A stretch of DNA of 64,000 nucleotides from Diphasiastrum complanatum (GCA_029204225.1 CM055102.1:23901390-23965389); one strand, 5' to 3'. Positions 25,745-40,100 are shown, numbered from the stretch's first letter. Translations and numbers: made by a program. Notes: a model not told the origin generated them from the letters alone.

Positions 25745-26115
25745 ACAATGTGTGTGTGTTTTGTCATTTTCGTGAAATTCGAATCATTGAACATTTGCTA
25801 ATTTACCACTAAATAACCATGCACATGGTACATTGGAATATGACATACGTAATATCTATGTTGTGACATTAATGTTTTAAAAAAAAAACCCTAAAACCGA
25901 TTCGCTGGTTCGAACCTGGAGAAGTCGATTCTTTCCCGATTCAAACTCCATTCAAACACGGTTCGAAAAGGCGATTCGAAAGGTACCCTCAAACATTGGT
26001 CAAAGTCTTGTCTCTATATGAAAGCTATGGAAGGGTTGAAGAACATAACTTTGGTCTTCGAAATGTTCACTCGCAATCCCCATCATTCTCACCGACTAGA
26101 GGGGATTTCAACCAT

Positions 26116-26192
<77 letters not shown>

Positions 26193-29100
26193 AAGAAAGC
26201 TTTATTAATGTCTTTTCCATGCCAAAAGGCATATAGGACCAAATGGAGTACACGTCAAGTATGTGGTAACTGTAGGAGCGTATGAAACGTCTCCAAGATA
26301 ACAAAAATACAAATCTAACTACTGTAAACTGAACTGAAAACTGAAACTGAAAAGGATGCAATAATATATGAAACATATGGGAGCATATATAATGCTAACT
26401 GTCTGTCTGTCACGAATAGGGTATGACACTATCACCCAATCCTGTCCCGCTGATGCTAAAAAAGGATGTAATACGGGCTGCAGCATAAGGAACTGCTGGT
26501 GGTCGATGACGTCGTCTGGGGAGATGAGGCCTCCTCCTGATAGGTCGGGTAACTTGTGCAGCAACATGAGTATGAGTAGGACACTGTCTCTGATCTCTGT
26601 GGGCATCTAAGTCGTCATCTGTCTCATCCTCATCAGATACAAAGTCTCGTCCTTGTCTCCTGGAAAAGAAAGAGGTGATCTGCTGCTGAGAAATATGACT
26701 CCGCTGGGCTGTCTGACATAGGTCCTGCCGTAGAATAAACATCTCTCGTAACATGAGTGCGACACATCTGGAGTCCTCATAGGCTAGGAGGGATCGTAGT
26801 GTGATAGGTGTGTCACGAAACAAACAGTGATATCTCCTCCTGATCTCGTAATACACAGGGCACCTAAAGATAAAGTGATCCTCCGACTCCACCTCACCCA
26901 GGGAACAAAATTGTCAAATCCGCTCCTCTCTCGGGGTGCCCTGGAATCTCCCAGTCTCAATAGCCAGCTGATGTGATGATACGCGGAGCTGTCCCAAGGT
27001 AAATTTGAGGCTATGTGATAACCCCGATTCCAAATAGTGTGGCAAAACAGGGAACCCTGCTGTGTCAAGCTCAACGATATGAGTCCAGTAATAGGCGGGT
27101 TTAACCCCAAGCTGTCGCCTCCAAGTGCGGTCGAGATACGCTCTATATAAGAAGCGCCTGATATACTGGTGGGTACCCGAAGGGAGCTCTGTGATGGATA
27201 TGCCAAATGAATCAAGGAGGAAATGTGACGCCTGTGAGAACCACGACAGTCGAAAGCCCTGGTCATGAAGGGAGTGTGAGGAGGCAAGTGAGGCCCGCGT
27301 ATATCTCGTGTTTGTATCTGGTAAATTCTGAACTCTCTGAATATAAGCGATGAGCTAGGATGCTGCAGCTATCTGAATGGGTGGAACGGCAAACTCTGCA
27401 AGAAGAATCTCGTGTGGGACCGAGGACTTCGCCCGAATCATAGGAGCTAGCATGGTGGTCTGTAATCGTGAAATGCTGGCCCAGTGTGATGACGAGAGAC
27501 CTGTTCACCATATCTCTGCTGCATACAAGGCCGTGGGAGTGACAATAGTGTCAAAAAGTCTGCACTTACTGCGAGCATCTCGGATGGACTTCCTGAAGCA
27601 AAACCGCTCAAGCTGAACAAGGGAGGAATGTCCCTTTCCAAGTCGGGTGGTGGCTGCCTGTCGCATGCTGAAAGTAGGACCAGAGAAGAGTATTCCTAGA
27701 TAGGTATACGAGGAAACTACCTCTAAAGCCCGTCCATCAAGCATGAGCTCCTGGCGCTGCATGAAGGCTCGAGAAGTGTTGAAGACCATAACCTTAGTCT
27801 TCGCAGTGTTCACGCCCAAGCCCCATCTGGTACAAAAAACCTGTAGACAATCCAGCTGTCTCTGTAATCCCTCTCTGGTCGGGGATACTAGTACCACATC
27901 ATCCGCATACAAGAGAATAGCAATCAAGATGGTGCCAAGTCTACATCCAGCTCCGCCACACTGTGCGATGGTTCGCTCCAACTCATCAATGTACAATCCA
28001 AAAAGGACCGGCGAAAGAGAGCAACCCTGTTTCACCCCAATGGTGCTCAAAATATGATCAAAGATGCCACTACCATGTCGGAAACATCCTAGGACTTTTT
28101 CGTAAAGAGCCATCACTGCCAAAACAATATCCATGGAGAAACCAAGATCTCGAAGTCGTTGAATGAGCAGGGAGCGTGGTACAGAGTCAAAGGCTTTCCT
28201 GAAGTCCACAAAACAATAGTAAATCGAAGTGTGAAAATATGGTCAGTGGTAGAGTAATGAGCTCGGAAACCTGCCTGTCCCAATGCATGTAATCTCCTGG
28301 ATTCCGCCTCTGAACTTACTGCAGACTGGAGTATGGTGCCATAAAGCTTAGTGAGGATGTGCCCGATCATGATAGTGCGGTAGTTACCAGGAGTAGGAGG
28401 TCGGAAGCATGGATTAGGAGTTTAGATTCGAGGTCTTCAATGTCTCTTAATTTTTTGGTTTTCATTCTCTTGATGGCCGCAAGTACCATGTCAGCGGTGA
28501 AGAAGGTAAACTCAGAGGGACGAGGGGAGATAGAGATGGGTGTGTCAGTAGGTATGGTACATAGGCTGGTAGCGTAGTCGGTCCATATGCGAAGGTCTTC
28601 CAAGAGGGGTGGTGGAGCACGAGGGATAAACTCACGCCAAAAGGCGCCTGAAGAGGAACTGAAGAGAAGGTCAACAAGACGTTTTCCCGCAGAGTTATCA
28701 AAAGCATGTTTTTTCCGGCGGAGTGTGCGACGAAGAGATCGTCGGGTGGAGCGAAGGAGGTGAGGTTCATGAATGCGGGCATGGGTGACAAGATGATGTA
28801 GAGAGCGACACTCGGTATCATACCATGGGGGGTGTGGAGGACGTAGGGATGAGGGACGTGTGTGTTTGCCTTTATGTGTCTTAGATGGAAAGGCTAGGGA
28901 AGCAGCGGTATGAAGAGAGGTGCTAAGGAAATCTGCTTTAGTCTCGACTGTGCTATCATGCGGAAAGGAATGAAGTAGGGAGGAAAGAAATTCCTGGTAG
29001 ACGGGTGCATATAGAGAGCTGAATGTATACCTGGGTGCACGAGCAAGTAGGGGATGTGAGGATAACCGGGGGGGGTGGGAGGCGACCAATAGCGAAGGAG

Positions 29101-32100
29101 AGGTAGGAGTGATCAGAGAGAGTGGTGGGGGAGATGTGAAAATTAGAGATGAGAGGTATGGAGGATGGTGATCCCATGAGGTAGTCTACAACACTATGTT
29201 CGCCACTGTGAGGATGACATGTATAACTGCCGGAATCTGGCCAGCAAGTTAGGCCATTGTAAATGGCTAACTCATGTGCCTCTCCAAACTGCAACAAATG
29301 CTCACCATAGGGGGTAATAGGTCCCAAGCTGTCCTCTGAAATCCTGGTAACTATCGAGGGCGTGTCATAAAACTCTGATTGTCGTGAGGAGGTTCGGGCA
29401 TTAAAATCCTCAGTGAGGAGAATATGCCCTCGCTCTGCGAATCTGATAATATCGGGTGACAAATCAAGGTATGGTGAACCTGTAGTTAAGAAAACACAAT
29501 TGAAAACACCCGACCGAATACAACGTCAAGTGCACAGAATTGCTCTCATCAAACTGTATATGCCACTCACTCGTAAGTACAAAGATAAGTTACTTAAAAA
29601 CACTCAAAGGGCTCGTAAAAGAAAGATGGCCCAATAACTCTAGAACTAAGCACAAGTGGTGCCGTCGAAATAAGAAAGCACTGTATAAGTCGATCATTGC
29701 TATTTTAACTCTCTCCCACAATGATCAACGTCTCTTCTTATTTTAGAGTTTACTCTATTCATGGAACATACCTCCATGATAGCATTACAAGTAAAGGCTT
29801 TTTACATGACTTGGTCTAAGCCAAGTTTGGCTCTAAAAGTTTCAAACTTTTCTTTCCTTAAAGCTTTTGTAAATATATCAGCAACTTGTAACAACGTAGA
29901 ACAATGTACAATACTTATATCTTAATTTTTCACGCACAAAGTGATATTTTACTTCAATATGTTTTGTCCTTGCGTGAAAGATTGGATTTTTAGCCAATTG
30001 TATTCCACTTTGACTGTCATAGAAAATAACAATGGGATTTACCTGCTTCATGCCAATCTCACATAACAACTTACGTAGCCAAACAGCTTCCTGGGTAGCA
30101 AAACTCAACGCTTTATATTCGGCTTCTGTGGAAGAAAGAGAAATAGTATCTTGCTTCTTGCTAGACCATGAAAAACAATCGCTACCAAAATTGAAGGTAT
30201 AACCTGTTGTTGACTTTCTATCATCTATACTTCCTGCCCAATCAGCGTCAACATAACCTTGCAACTTAGGTAAAACACTTTGTCTTTTGTGGATTAGACC
30301 AAGGTTCGGTGTACCTTTCACATACCTCAAAATCCTTTTTGCAGCTTTCCAATGGTCCATAGTGGGTGATGACATGAATTGGCTAATCAAACTTACAGCA
30401 CAGCAGATATCAGGACGTGTAGTCGTAAGATGTATTAAACTTCCAACTAGCTGACGAAATAGTGTAGCATCAACATGTGCACTATCATCAATACGAGATA
30501 ATTTCTTACCAGCTTCGCAAGGGGTGATGGAAGGTTTACACTCTGTCATGTGAAATCTCTCCAATATCTCGCCTACATACTTGTTTTGACATAACCTGAT
30601 ATCACTGCTAGTTTGCCATACTTCGACACCCAAGCAATAGTGCATAAGATCTAAATCTGTCATCTCAAATTGCTTGCATAAGTTGGCTTTGATAGAACGA
30701 GTGAGGTTCTCATCATTGCCAGTGATAATGATATCATCAACGTAAAGTACAATCAAGGCAATGCTGTCATCATTTATAAGAACATAAAGGTTTGAATCCA
30801 AATTTGTTCTTACAAATCCATGTGAAAGAAAGTAACTGTCAATGCGTCCATACCATGCGCGTGGCACTTGCTTAAGGCCATAAAGTGCTTTGTGTAGTTT
30901 ACATACCTTCTGTTCTCGCCCTTTTGCCATGAAGCCCTGCTGTTGGACCATGTAAACTTCTTCCTCTAAGTCACCATTAAAAAATACAGACTTCACATCC
31001 ATTTGATGGATCTTCCACCCAAAATGAGATGCTAAGGCAATGATAAGGCGTAGCGTAGTCCACTTAGCCACTGGAGCAAATGTCTCTTCATAGTCAATTC
31101 CTTCGCTTTGCTCATAACCCTTCACTACTAGGCGTGCCTTATACTTTGCTATTGTGCCATCCGCATGAAACTTTGTTCTAAACACCCATTTGTTGTCAAT
31201 GGGTTTCTTTCCAAGTGGTAGATCAACCAACTCCCATGTATCATGCCTGTGGATGGATTCTATTTCTTCTTCCATTGCCCTTTGCCACTCTTTGTGATCT
31301 TTTGCCTCATCAAAGGTTGATGGCTCTCGACACTTCAAAATGTCAGTCATTAGGGCATAGTTCACAGTTCTTTTCCCGTGTTGATCTTCTCACTTCACTT
31401 TGTGTGCTAGATCCTGTTTGATTTAGCTTTGCGGCCTTCATGATCTTTTCATACCATTTTGGTATCTTAGATTCAGGTGATACACTACGTGCAGAGTACG
31501 TATCCCAAGGAGTGTCCAAGTAATGTCTCTTACTTCCAACCGGTTTCTCCTTTATTGCTCCTGTTGGCAAGTACCTCCCCCTAGGCTCTTGAATAGGTGG
31601 TGTTCTTTCATACTCGCCCTCTCGACTTTCGTCTTCACGTGCATCATTTTGTTGAGCATCTTCTTCATCTTCTTCCTCCAGAATTGTGGGAAGTCTCTTG
31701 ATGCTTTCACCACTTGCATGGTCTTCATCTTCATACCTATGCGTTTCATCAAAGATCACATCTTTGCTAATGTGAATCTTGTTCATTACAGGATCAAAAC
31801 ACCTGTAAGCTTTCGTTCTCTCATCATAACCGACGAAGATACACTTGATTGCTTTGGCATCAAGTTTCTTTCGCTCCTCCTTTGGCACATGTACATAGGC
31901 CTTACATCCAATGACACGAAACTTGTCGATTTTTGGCTTTATTCCAGTAAATGCTTCTTCAGGAGTCACATTTGGAACCGCAACTGTAGGGCTCCTGTTT
32001 TGCAAGAACGTTGCCGCACTGCACGCTTCCGACCAAAGTGAATCGGTCAAGCCCAGTTGCTTCATCATGGAGCGTGCACTCTCTATAATAGTTCTGTTTT

Positions 32101-35100
32101 TCCTTTCAGCTACACCATTACTATGCGGCGTGTGTGACTGTGTGAATTGTCTTTTAATGCCGTGTTCTTTGCAAAAGTCTTCAAAATCATCAGATTTGTA
32201 TTCGCCCCCTCTATCAAATCTTGGCACTTTGATGCGTGCATCTAGTTGGTTCTCTACCAAAGTCTTGAACTCCTTGAAGCGAGCAAAAGCGTCAGATTTC
32301 TTCTTCAAGAAATAAATCCATGTCTTCCTAGAGTAATCATCTATGAAAGTCATAAAATAATATGCTTTCCCCAACGACATGGTCTTCATTGGGCCGCACA
32401 GGTCGCTGTGAATTAGTTCCAGCGGTTTCTTAGCTCTTGAAGCTCCACCTTTCTTGAATGTCTCTCTGTGATGCTTTCCCATGATGCATCCTTCACATAT
32501 TGCTTGATGATCATCCTGCAATGCCGGTAACCCTATTACCATCTTCAGCTTCGCCATCAATCTCAAGCTCCCATAGTTCAAATGACCAAGTTTTCTGTGC
32601 CACAACTCGGATTGAGATGCTGTTGAGATAGCCAAACCATATTCACCTGGTTTTGCAGCATCCAATTTATAAAGGCCACAATTATTATCTCTATAACCCT
32701 TCGCCACCACTTTGTGGTTGTGGTTCGTATCCTTCATAAGGCATCCATCCTTGACAAATTCAACTTTAAGATGTTGATTTGCCATTACACCAACAGAAAG
32801 CAAACTCTTTTTGAGTCCAGGAACATAAAGTACATTAGGGATGTTTTTAATTTTGCCATCAGGAAACTGCACAGGTACATTGCCCACACCCTGTATTTGG
32901 CATTCCTCTCCATTGGCTTGAGTAACCTTATCCCCATCATGGACTGGTGAGAATTTTTCAAACCAATCACGTTTCCCGGTCATATGCCTTGTGGCGCCTG
33001 AGTCTATGAACCATCTGGCACCATCATCAACTTGGGATGCCAATGCCGATGAGAAGACACTTGTCTCGTCATCTTCTCCATCATCTTCGGCAATGTTTCC
33101 TTGTTGAGTCACTTTTCCCGCCTTTATGTCTGCTTTCTTCTTATAACACTCGCGTGCCCAATGACCCGGTTTGTGGCAATAGTAACATTTGCCTTTCTTC
33201 TTCTTTTTCCCTTTTGATGACGACTCTCCTTCGTCATCATCATCCTTGGATTTCTTAGGAATCCTTTTCCATCCTTTCTGCTTGCCTTTAGCAAGCAAGG
33301 CTTGATCCTCCTGTGGGGTTTGCCTTGACTTCACCACTTCGCAACGGTGCTCTTCTTGCAACATGATTCCGTGGAAGTCTTCAAAAGTAGGCAACCTCTC
33401 CCTCGAAGCAATGTCGCTCACAAACATCTGTAGCCCTTCCGAGACACCGCTCATTGTGGTATGTACCAATTCAATATCTCTGATTGGTTCTCCAATCGCC
33501 ACAAGTTGATCTCTCAACTCCTTTATCCTGGTGAAGAAGGATCCCACTGATTCACTTTCTTCCATCTTACTGTGTTCAATCTCGACTTCAAGAACATGGC
33601 TCGAGCTGGATTGCAAGTTTGAAATTGCATTCTAAGAGCTTCCCAAGCTCCCCTGGCCGTCGTGGCATCACTTATGTGAGTGATCACATGGTCTTTCACT
33701 AAAAGATTGATCAAGGACAATGCTCTTTGCGCCTTTTTATCAAAGGCCCTTATGTCATATGGAGTGGTATTTGGCCGGACTTCAGTACCTGCCACGATTT
33801 CCCACAACTCTTTCTCCATCAAAATGCTCTTCATTTTGAATTTCCAGATGTTGTAGTTAGAAGCCCCATCAAGTTTGCTTGCATCGCCCAAAATTGCCTC
33901 ATTGATGTTTGCCATATCCGAACTGCTTAAAACTTCACCTGTAGGCTATAAAGTGTATGCTGGAGCCAACCGTGATGTCAGAAATCGATAATAATGACCT
34001 GCAATTTTTAGCTTACCAGCCCACCCGCCGCTCTTTCGCCAAATTGAAAGCCAAACTGGCGTCGTTTTCCAAAATGCTTCTCGTCACCAACTCCCAGCTT
34101 CCTGCCCAGTGGAATGGTGAAATCACTTCTGGCGCGCTTCGAACACTTTCTCCACGGCAATCACTCTGTTTTGGTGTACCGTACTTGCAGGTACAGTCAG
34201 GGTGCCCTTCGTTTGGAGGCTATAGCCTTTCGCTTGGCCAAAATAGGCTAAAGGAGGTGAAAATAAGGGCAATTTGGGTTTTTGAACTGTTTCTTCAGTG
34301 TGAAGAAACTTCACCCTTCAAAAACTTGGGACCCAACAATTTTTTCAATTTGAAGATTTTTAATGAAGTTGCATGGCCAAATGTACTTCATGCCCTTTGG
34401 ACCCTCTTTATGCCAATACAATGGCTCTCACAAATCTGAGCGTCCACATTCACTCTCCATCGCGCAATCTACACCGTAGATCCACCTTGATCTAATCCTG
34501 CAGTCTGCGCTGCATCTGGGCGCTAAGCTCCTCCACTCGGGCCACTGAGTCCTTCAAGACACAACGAGTTAACTTCTGTTGGGCGCGCGCAACTGTCGCG
34601 ACCCTCTCCACGGCCCTCTCTCTGCTTTCTTCACCAAGCTTCAAGCTTTCAAGGGTTTTTGCACCCTACTATGAATCTCCTCCAACGTCCTTTGTTGCCT
34701 GCGGCCTCCCACGGCTTCTTGGCTGCTAGTTCCATTCAACAGGGCGCCCTCCAATACGCTTTTACAGTTATAAAAATGGTTATGAAATGAGAAAGATCCA
34801 CGCTTTTATGCTACAAAACCCTTGCTCAGTAACAGTCAGTTGCTTGTAGCATTTCTGTCACTCTGATGGCAATTATTTTTAAATTTCTTCTCCACGAAGG
34901 TCACCCTACTATAAGCTATCCACAGCTCCAGACGATTCCTGAAAGGATCAAGTATTGAGTGCATACAAGCTGCAAATGCAAAGCTGTCCTACGGAGTTTC
35001 AGACTTCCGTTTAGCTTCCTTGTCCACAATACAGGTCTGAGCAAACTCTTCGAATTTCCACAACTCGATTTTGTGATAACCACAGCTTAGCTGAAATCGT

Positions 35101-37125
35101 CGTGAATTTGAAATTCTTCGTCCTTGCCGGGTAATCACGGCCACCAAGGGCTCTGATACCAAGTTCAGAAAACACAATTGAAAACACCCGACCGGATCAA
35201 TCACCACAGCACAACGTCAAGTGCAACAAGAACACAGAATTGCTCTCATCAAACTGTATATGCCACTCACTCGTAAGTACAAAGATAAGTTACTTAAAAA
35301 CACTCAAAGGGCACGTAAAAGAAAGATGGCCCGATAACTCTAGAACTAAGCACACGTGGTGCCGTCGAAATAAGAAAGCACTATATAAGTCGATCATTGC
35401 TATTTTAACTCCTGTGCCCTCTGCAAAAGATGAAGACTCTGGAGGAAAGTAACATGCTGCCACAAAGAGGTCCCTATCCAAACCAATGTCATGTCCAACA
35501 ATACGAATCCAGATATAACGTGCATGCTCGTCATGTATGATGAACTCAATACACCGATGAAGAGACTCCCTGTATAGGCATGCCACCCCTCCGGATCCAC
35601 GGCCACTAGCTGATCTAGTCTCAGGCCTAAATACGGAATCCCATCTGTATCCTGGAAAAGTAGGTAATCCTCGCTCCCGACTTTCCTGAGTCTCCATAAA
35701 AAACAATAACTCTCTACCAGTGATGAAATCAATCAGGTCGCCAACTATGGAAGATGAGTGTATACCATCGCAGTTCCAAACTCCAATCCGGAGATGGTGT
35801 GGATGGGGCCTTGGGGCACTCCCAAACCCGGGGACCCCAAATCCCTAACACTGTGAGCTGCTAGGAGCGCTACTAAGAAAGCGCACTCGTCCATCACGGT
35901 AAATAACTCGTCTGCCAGACTCACGGGCTACTTGAAAGGCCTTACGTCTCTCCTCCACCTGGATATACGTGAGGTCGTCGTCCATGTAGGTAGTGGTACC
36001 GCGTAGCTTAGCCCTGCATCGCAAAGCATCTCGACGGCTCTCCAGAGAAGTGAAACGGATAATGAGTGTGGCTGCGTCTCTGGTGGTCCTCCATGCGGTG
36101 TCTAGTCCATCTGTCCTCCGAGAGTGGTGTCGAGAAAGCGTTTGGCTTCAGCCAAGGCATCCTGTGTGTCCAGAATCCCGCGAACTCTAATGTTGTGGCC
36201 TTTTTGATCTCGAGACTTCTCTTCTGAAATGGTGGCTGAGATAACTGAAGAGATGGGAGCGCTTGGTTTGGTGCCCGTTTTTAAAACGGATGCCCAAGAA
36301 AGTGCCTCTTCCTGTTGTTTCTCAAGCTTGGTTTCTAGCTCCCGTAACATATTGGTGGTGGACTTCGAGACTGCAACCTGTTTGGTCCCAATGGATTGTT
36401 CGAGCAACGCAACTCTGGATTGCAACATATTCTTTTCGTTGATCAGAGAGGAAACCGTTCCTTTCAGCTGTGAGATTTCTTGCCGCAAAGTCTGGAAATC
36501 TGCCTTGATTTGGTCGATCTGCCAAGAGGAGAAAAGTTCCGTTGATCTGGAGGGCGTGTATGGGATATTTGCTGTAGATGGTGGTGCCGTGAGGAAAGAA
36601 GAGATCGGCTTGGGGAGGATGGGCTCAGAAAACGAGAGAGAGACCAAAACGGGATGGAGCGTAGGAGCAGGATGAGCAGGCAGGGTCGAGATCGGTGGCG
36701 GACAGGTTCCACCTCGGCAGCTGTCATGCAGGCAGGTACATCCAGAGGGGGCGCCACAACAACAGGTTGGAGTGGGGCAGCGATGGAGGTTGTGATGGGA
36801 AGGGCAGCGCTGGAGTCAGAGGCAGCGATGGAGGAGACAGCGATGGAGTCAGCGGCAGCAATGTATTCTACAGGAGCAGCGATGGAGGCTGGAGCAGCGA
36901 TGGAGGTAGGTGAGGTGACATCCATGTTGGAGGCTGGGGCAGCGGTGGGGAGGGGTGTGGTGACATCCGTGGAGGCTGGGGCAGCGGTGGGGAGGGGTGT
37001 GGTGACATCCGTGGATGCTGGGGCAGCGGTGGGAAGGGGTGAGGTGGCAGCAGGGGAGGGGGTGAGGTGGCAGCAGGAGAGCGTGTCCTGCGGGTAAGGC
37101 TGCTGCGAGATGGAGGAGCCATCGC

Positions 37126-37189
<64 letters not shown>

Positions 37190-40100
37190 TCGGTCAATTG
37201 TTTTTATTGGAATTATGCATAATTTTTAGGACCCTAGTTCATGATGAACTTAGTATTCTAAATGATTGTGTTTTAACATGGACTTCAGCTTTGGCCAAAG
37301 CTCAACAATTGTTGCTGGACTCTGAAGAAAGAGATTATATCATTTCACAAGTCAATGCTGCAAAAGGTATTTCTTATATACTTGCATGATACGCCATGGT
37401 AGAAGTATTTTCTTTAAAAAAGTAGTTACATTTCTTGTATACTGGGGATTTTGTCGAAATTTGATTGTGCATAACCGATTGGATTTTGTTTGGCAGATGA
37501 ATTGAGAGCGGATAGGAAAAAGAAGCTTAAAAAGGACAATGCTTCTAAAATTAGATCCATTGTGGATGAGGTACAACTACATGCATATTATTGATATCTC
37601 CTTGGGCTCCCATGCTATTGTTTGCCATTTGACCATATATGAATGGGTGCTTGGGACCTTTAATCATTATAGTCTAGTTAACTATCTGGCCTCTTTAGAT
37701 AGGGTGCATCTAGAGTGCGAATTTGTCCCTTAGACAATGTAAGCAAGCCTTGACACCTAGTTATCAATGGTTGATAACTTGCCTACAAGCTCCTAGTTTA
37801 GTTAGATCAATTTGGCTAGCTTAGGCTAAGTCAATGTAACCACTAGAAGATGACTCCATGAATAGAAAATTGTATAGAAAATAGTCATTGTTCTTGTTCT
37901 AAATTTATTTTGATTGCTTCAAAATGTTTAGTCTTTGATACTTGAATTGTCGATGATCTCAAACATGAATGGTTGACAATTAAGTCATTGAATTCCAGAA
38001 TGAATACCGCTCCAAACTTCAGTAGTTGGGAATAATTTCTGTTTGAATGATAAGTGCAAATTTTAGCATATGACAATGGGTCTCATATTCTCAGGGCTAG
38101 TGGAATTATGCCAAATAATCGAATGCTTTTTGACCCTATGAGTGAATCACACTCCACTTAGAGTTTCACCATATTGCCAACCTAAAGAGGCTCAATTATT
38201 CATGCATCATTAAGTGCCCTTGTATGTGAGTCCGACATGCTTTTGGGAAGAACAACAAACCATGAAATCCTAGACATCTCAGTAAACTTGGCTTAGGTCA
38301 TGTCTACAATTACCAAATTAGTCTAGGTCAGCATGCATGATAATATTAGACACATGCACTATTTATCTAACTTATCACATGATGATCTACTACATGGGTT
38401 AGTTTTACATGGAGAGGGACGTATTAGATTGTGTAAAAGTAAAAGCAAGAAGGAAAAGCCATGCAAGAGGTTCAATTCCTTTAAAATCGGTTAACCAAAA
38501 AAAAAGACCTAAATTTTTCTTTATAGCCATTGGAACCTGATAGGGAGACACATAAACCAAGAGCAACAATAGGTTTCAAAATCAGAGAGTTCTATTGTAC
38601 GCAATGCATCTATGCCAAGTTAATGGCTTCTTGTCATGCCTGTAGGAAAGCAAGAGTCAAGTCACCAAGATCTAGTTATCAATCAATCTCCACAAGAAAC
38701 AAGAGAGAAGAGGCTGGGCGCTAAGAGAGAGAGAGAGAAAACAACAACAAGAGCAATGGAGAGCAATGCTTAGCCAAACTGTCCAAAATGGAATACACAA
38801 TGAGCATCTAAGTACTCTACCTGGATGTGGCCAAATGCCACCAAACCCTAAGGTTAACCACTTACTAAATGTAGGGCACCCCCAAAAGTCAAGATAGGGC
38901 CCCTAAACAAAATTAGACCCCTAAGGACCCACGAGTCAGTACATGACCAAAATTGGGTCCAACTGAACTTAAGACAAACTTAAGAGGCCTAATTAACTAA
39001 ATACCCATGGTTTCACAAATCTTGACCTTTTGGGTCAAAGTAACCTATGGATTAACTTCAACATAGTCATTTATTTCTAACACCCTCCTTAAATGACAAT
39101 GCAAAAACTGAAATCTTCACTATGTAATAAAACCACCACATGGTATTAAATTTAAAGCTTTGCATAAAGCTTCAAATCTGACTCTAGGCAACGCCTTAGT
39201 GAAGAGGTCCGCAATATTATCCTCCGTAGGACAATATTCAAGTAAAATGTCGCCATCATGAAGTCTCTCCCGAACAAAGTGATAATGGATCTCGATGTGC
39301 TTCGTCCTCGCATGAAAAATAAAATTCCGTGCAATGGCAATAGCACTTTGACTATCACTCAAGATAAGAGTGGCCGAGGGCTCACCAAACTTCATGTCAA
39401 CAAGTAGTCTTCTCAGCCATAAACACTCCGTTGTGGCTGAAAATGTCGCTCTATATTCTGCCTCACTAGAAGAAGTAGCAACAGTGGGCTGCTTTTTACT
39501 TGCCCACGAAATTGCAGAATTTCCATAGAAAAAGCAATGTCCACTTGTAGAGCGTCTAGTGTCTTGATCTCCACCCCAATCCGAGTCACTAAAACCAACC
39601 AAACATGCATCATCACAAGCAGGAAAAACCAGTCCATGACTTCTTGTTCCTTGAAGATATCGAAAGATCCTCATGCTTTCCAATGTGATGTCATCGGGGC
39701 ATGCATGAATTGACTCATAAGTGAGACACTATAAGAAATGTCCGGTCTTGAATTACATAGGTAAATGAGACAGCCAATAGCTTGACAATATAAAGTAATA
39801 TCAAATGGTTCACCATCACCTTGACTACTTAATTTCAGGCCTGTCTCCATAGGTGTAGCAACCGGTTTGCAATCTTCCATCTTGAACCGCTTCCAAATTT
39901 GCCCAATGTAGCGTTCTTGAGAGATGAAAATTCTAGCCCCTTTTTGTACAAATTCAAGACCAAGATAAAAATGCAATAGGCCTAAATCTGAGGTTTCAAA
40001 AACCATACCAAGATCAAGTATTACGGCATCAATCTGCTGCTCATTACTTCCCGTAATAATAATATCATCAACATAAAGCAAAATAATGATGATATAATCT

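Larger units (their letters stand above)
24482..26117 (-). mobile_element. Truncated LINE 1 (RT C-terminal half), interrupted by a hAT-like element
   Basis: The minus strand at 24985-25236 reads FSMRHAASAQLGNGHASLVW, closely parallel to FSMRQAATTRLGKGHSSLVQ of LINE 2. The C-terminal zinc-binding piece CSLGESESEEHLIFMCK lies at about 24487-24539 and abuts gypsy B. The remainder of the RT (26000-26117) lies beyond the hAT-like insert. The 3' end is lost at the gypsy B junction, and the 5' end is lost at the (GA)n tail of LINE 2. Confidence 0.75.
29484..35410 (-). mobile_element. Copia 1, complete Ty1/copia element inserted in LINE 2
   Basis: Two LTRs (29484-29710 and 35162-35410) flank a minus-strand gag-pol. 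An exact 5 bp target duplication, CCTGT, lies at 29479-29483 and 35411-35415. The LINE 2 endonuclease frame breaks on one side and resumes on the other. The LTR copies differ by about six substitutions and one ~22 bp indel, which indicates a fairly recent insertion. A ~1.2 kb untranslated leader (33916-35149) separates PBS and gag. Frameshifts in gag and between integrase and RT make it non-autonomous today. Confidence 0.93.
26199..37187 (-). mobile_element. LINE 2, nearly complete non-LTR retrotransposon split by copia 1
   Basis: Minus strand, 5' to 3': (TC)n leader (37187-37124), ORF1 (37122-35845), ORF2 with AP endonuclease (35800-35416 and 29478 to about 28.9 kb), RT (28.37-27.5 kb), a C-terminal zinc-binding remnant (26892-26830, ESEDHFIFRCP) and a 3' UTR ending in a hairpin and ATTAATAAAGCT. 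Without the 5.9 kb copia insert it measures about 5.06 kb. Both ORFs carry frameshifts, so it is inactive. RT signature YADD and the zinc tail place it among LINEs; its clade is not determined here. Confidence 0.85.
20018..37288 (+). other. Intron 3 (17.3 kb), a nest of transposons
   Basis: Bounded by GT at 20018 and AG at 37287-37288. Recognisable mobile sequence covers about 20.3-37.2 kb, almost all of it on the minus strand. Confidence 0.9.

Noticed and set aside
31523..32315. Plus-strand open frames of 134-172 codons
   Set aside because: They are antisense shadows of the copia 1 integrase, which has clear catalytic motifs on minus.
33957..34439. 160-codon plus-strand frame upstream of copia 1 gag
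   Set aside because: It lies in the untranslated leader of copia 1, on the opposite strand, with no domain.
36654..37097. Plus-strand frame rich in Ala, Met and Glu (147 codons)
   Set aside because: It lies opposite the low-complexity N-terminal part of LINE 2 ORF1.
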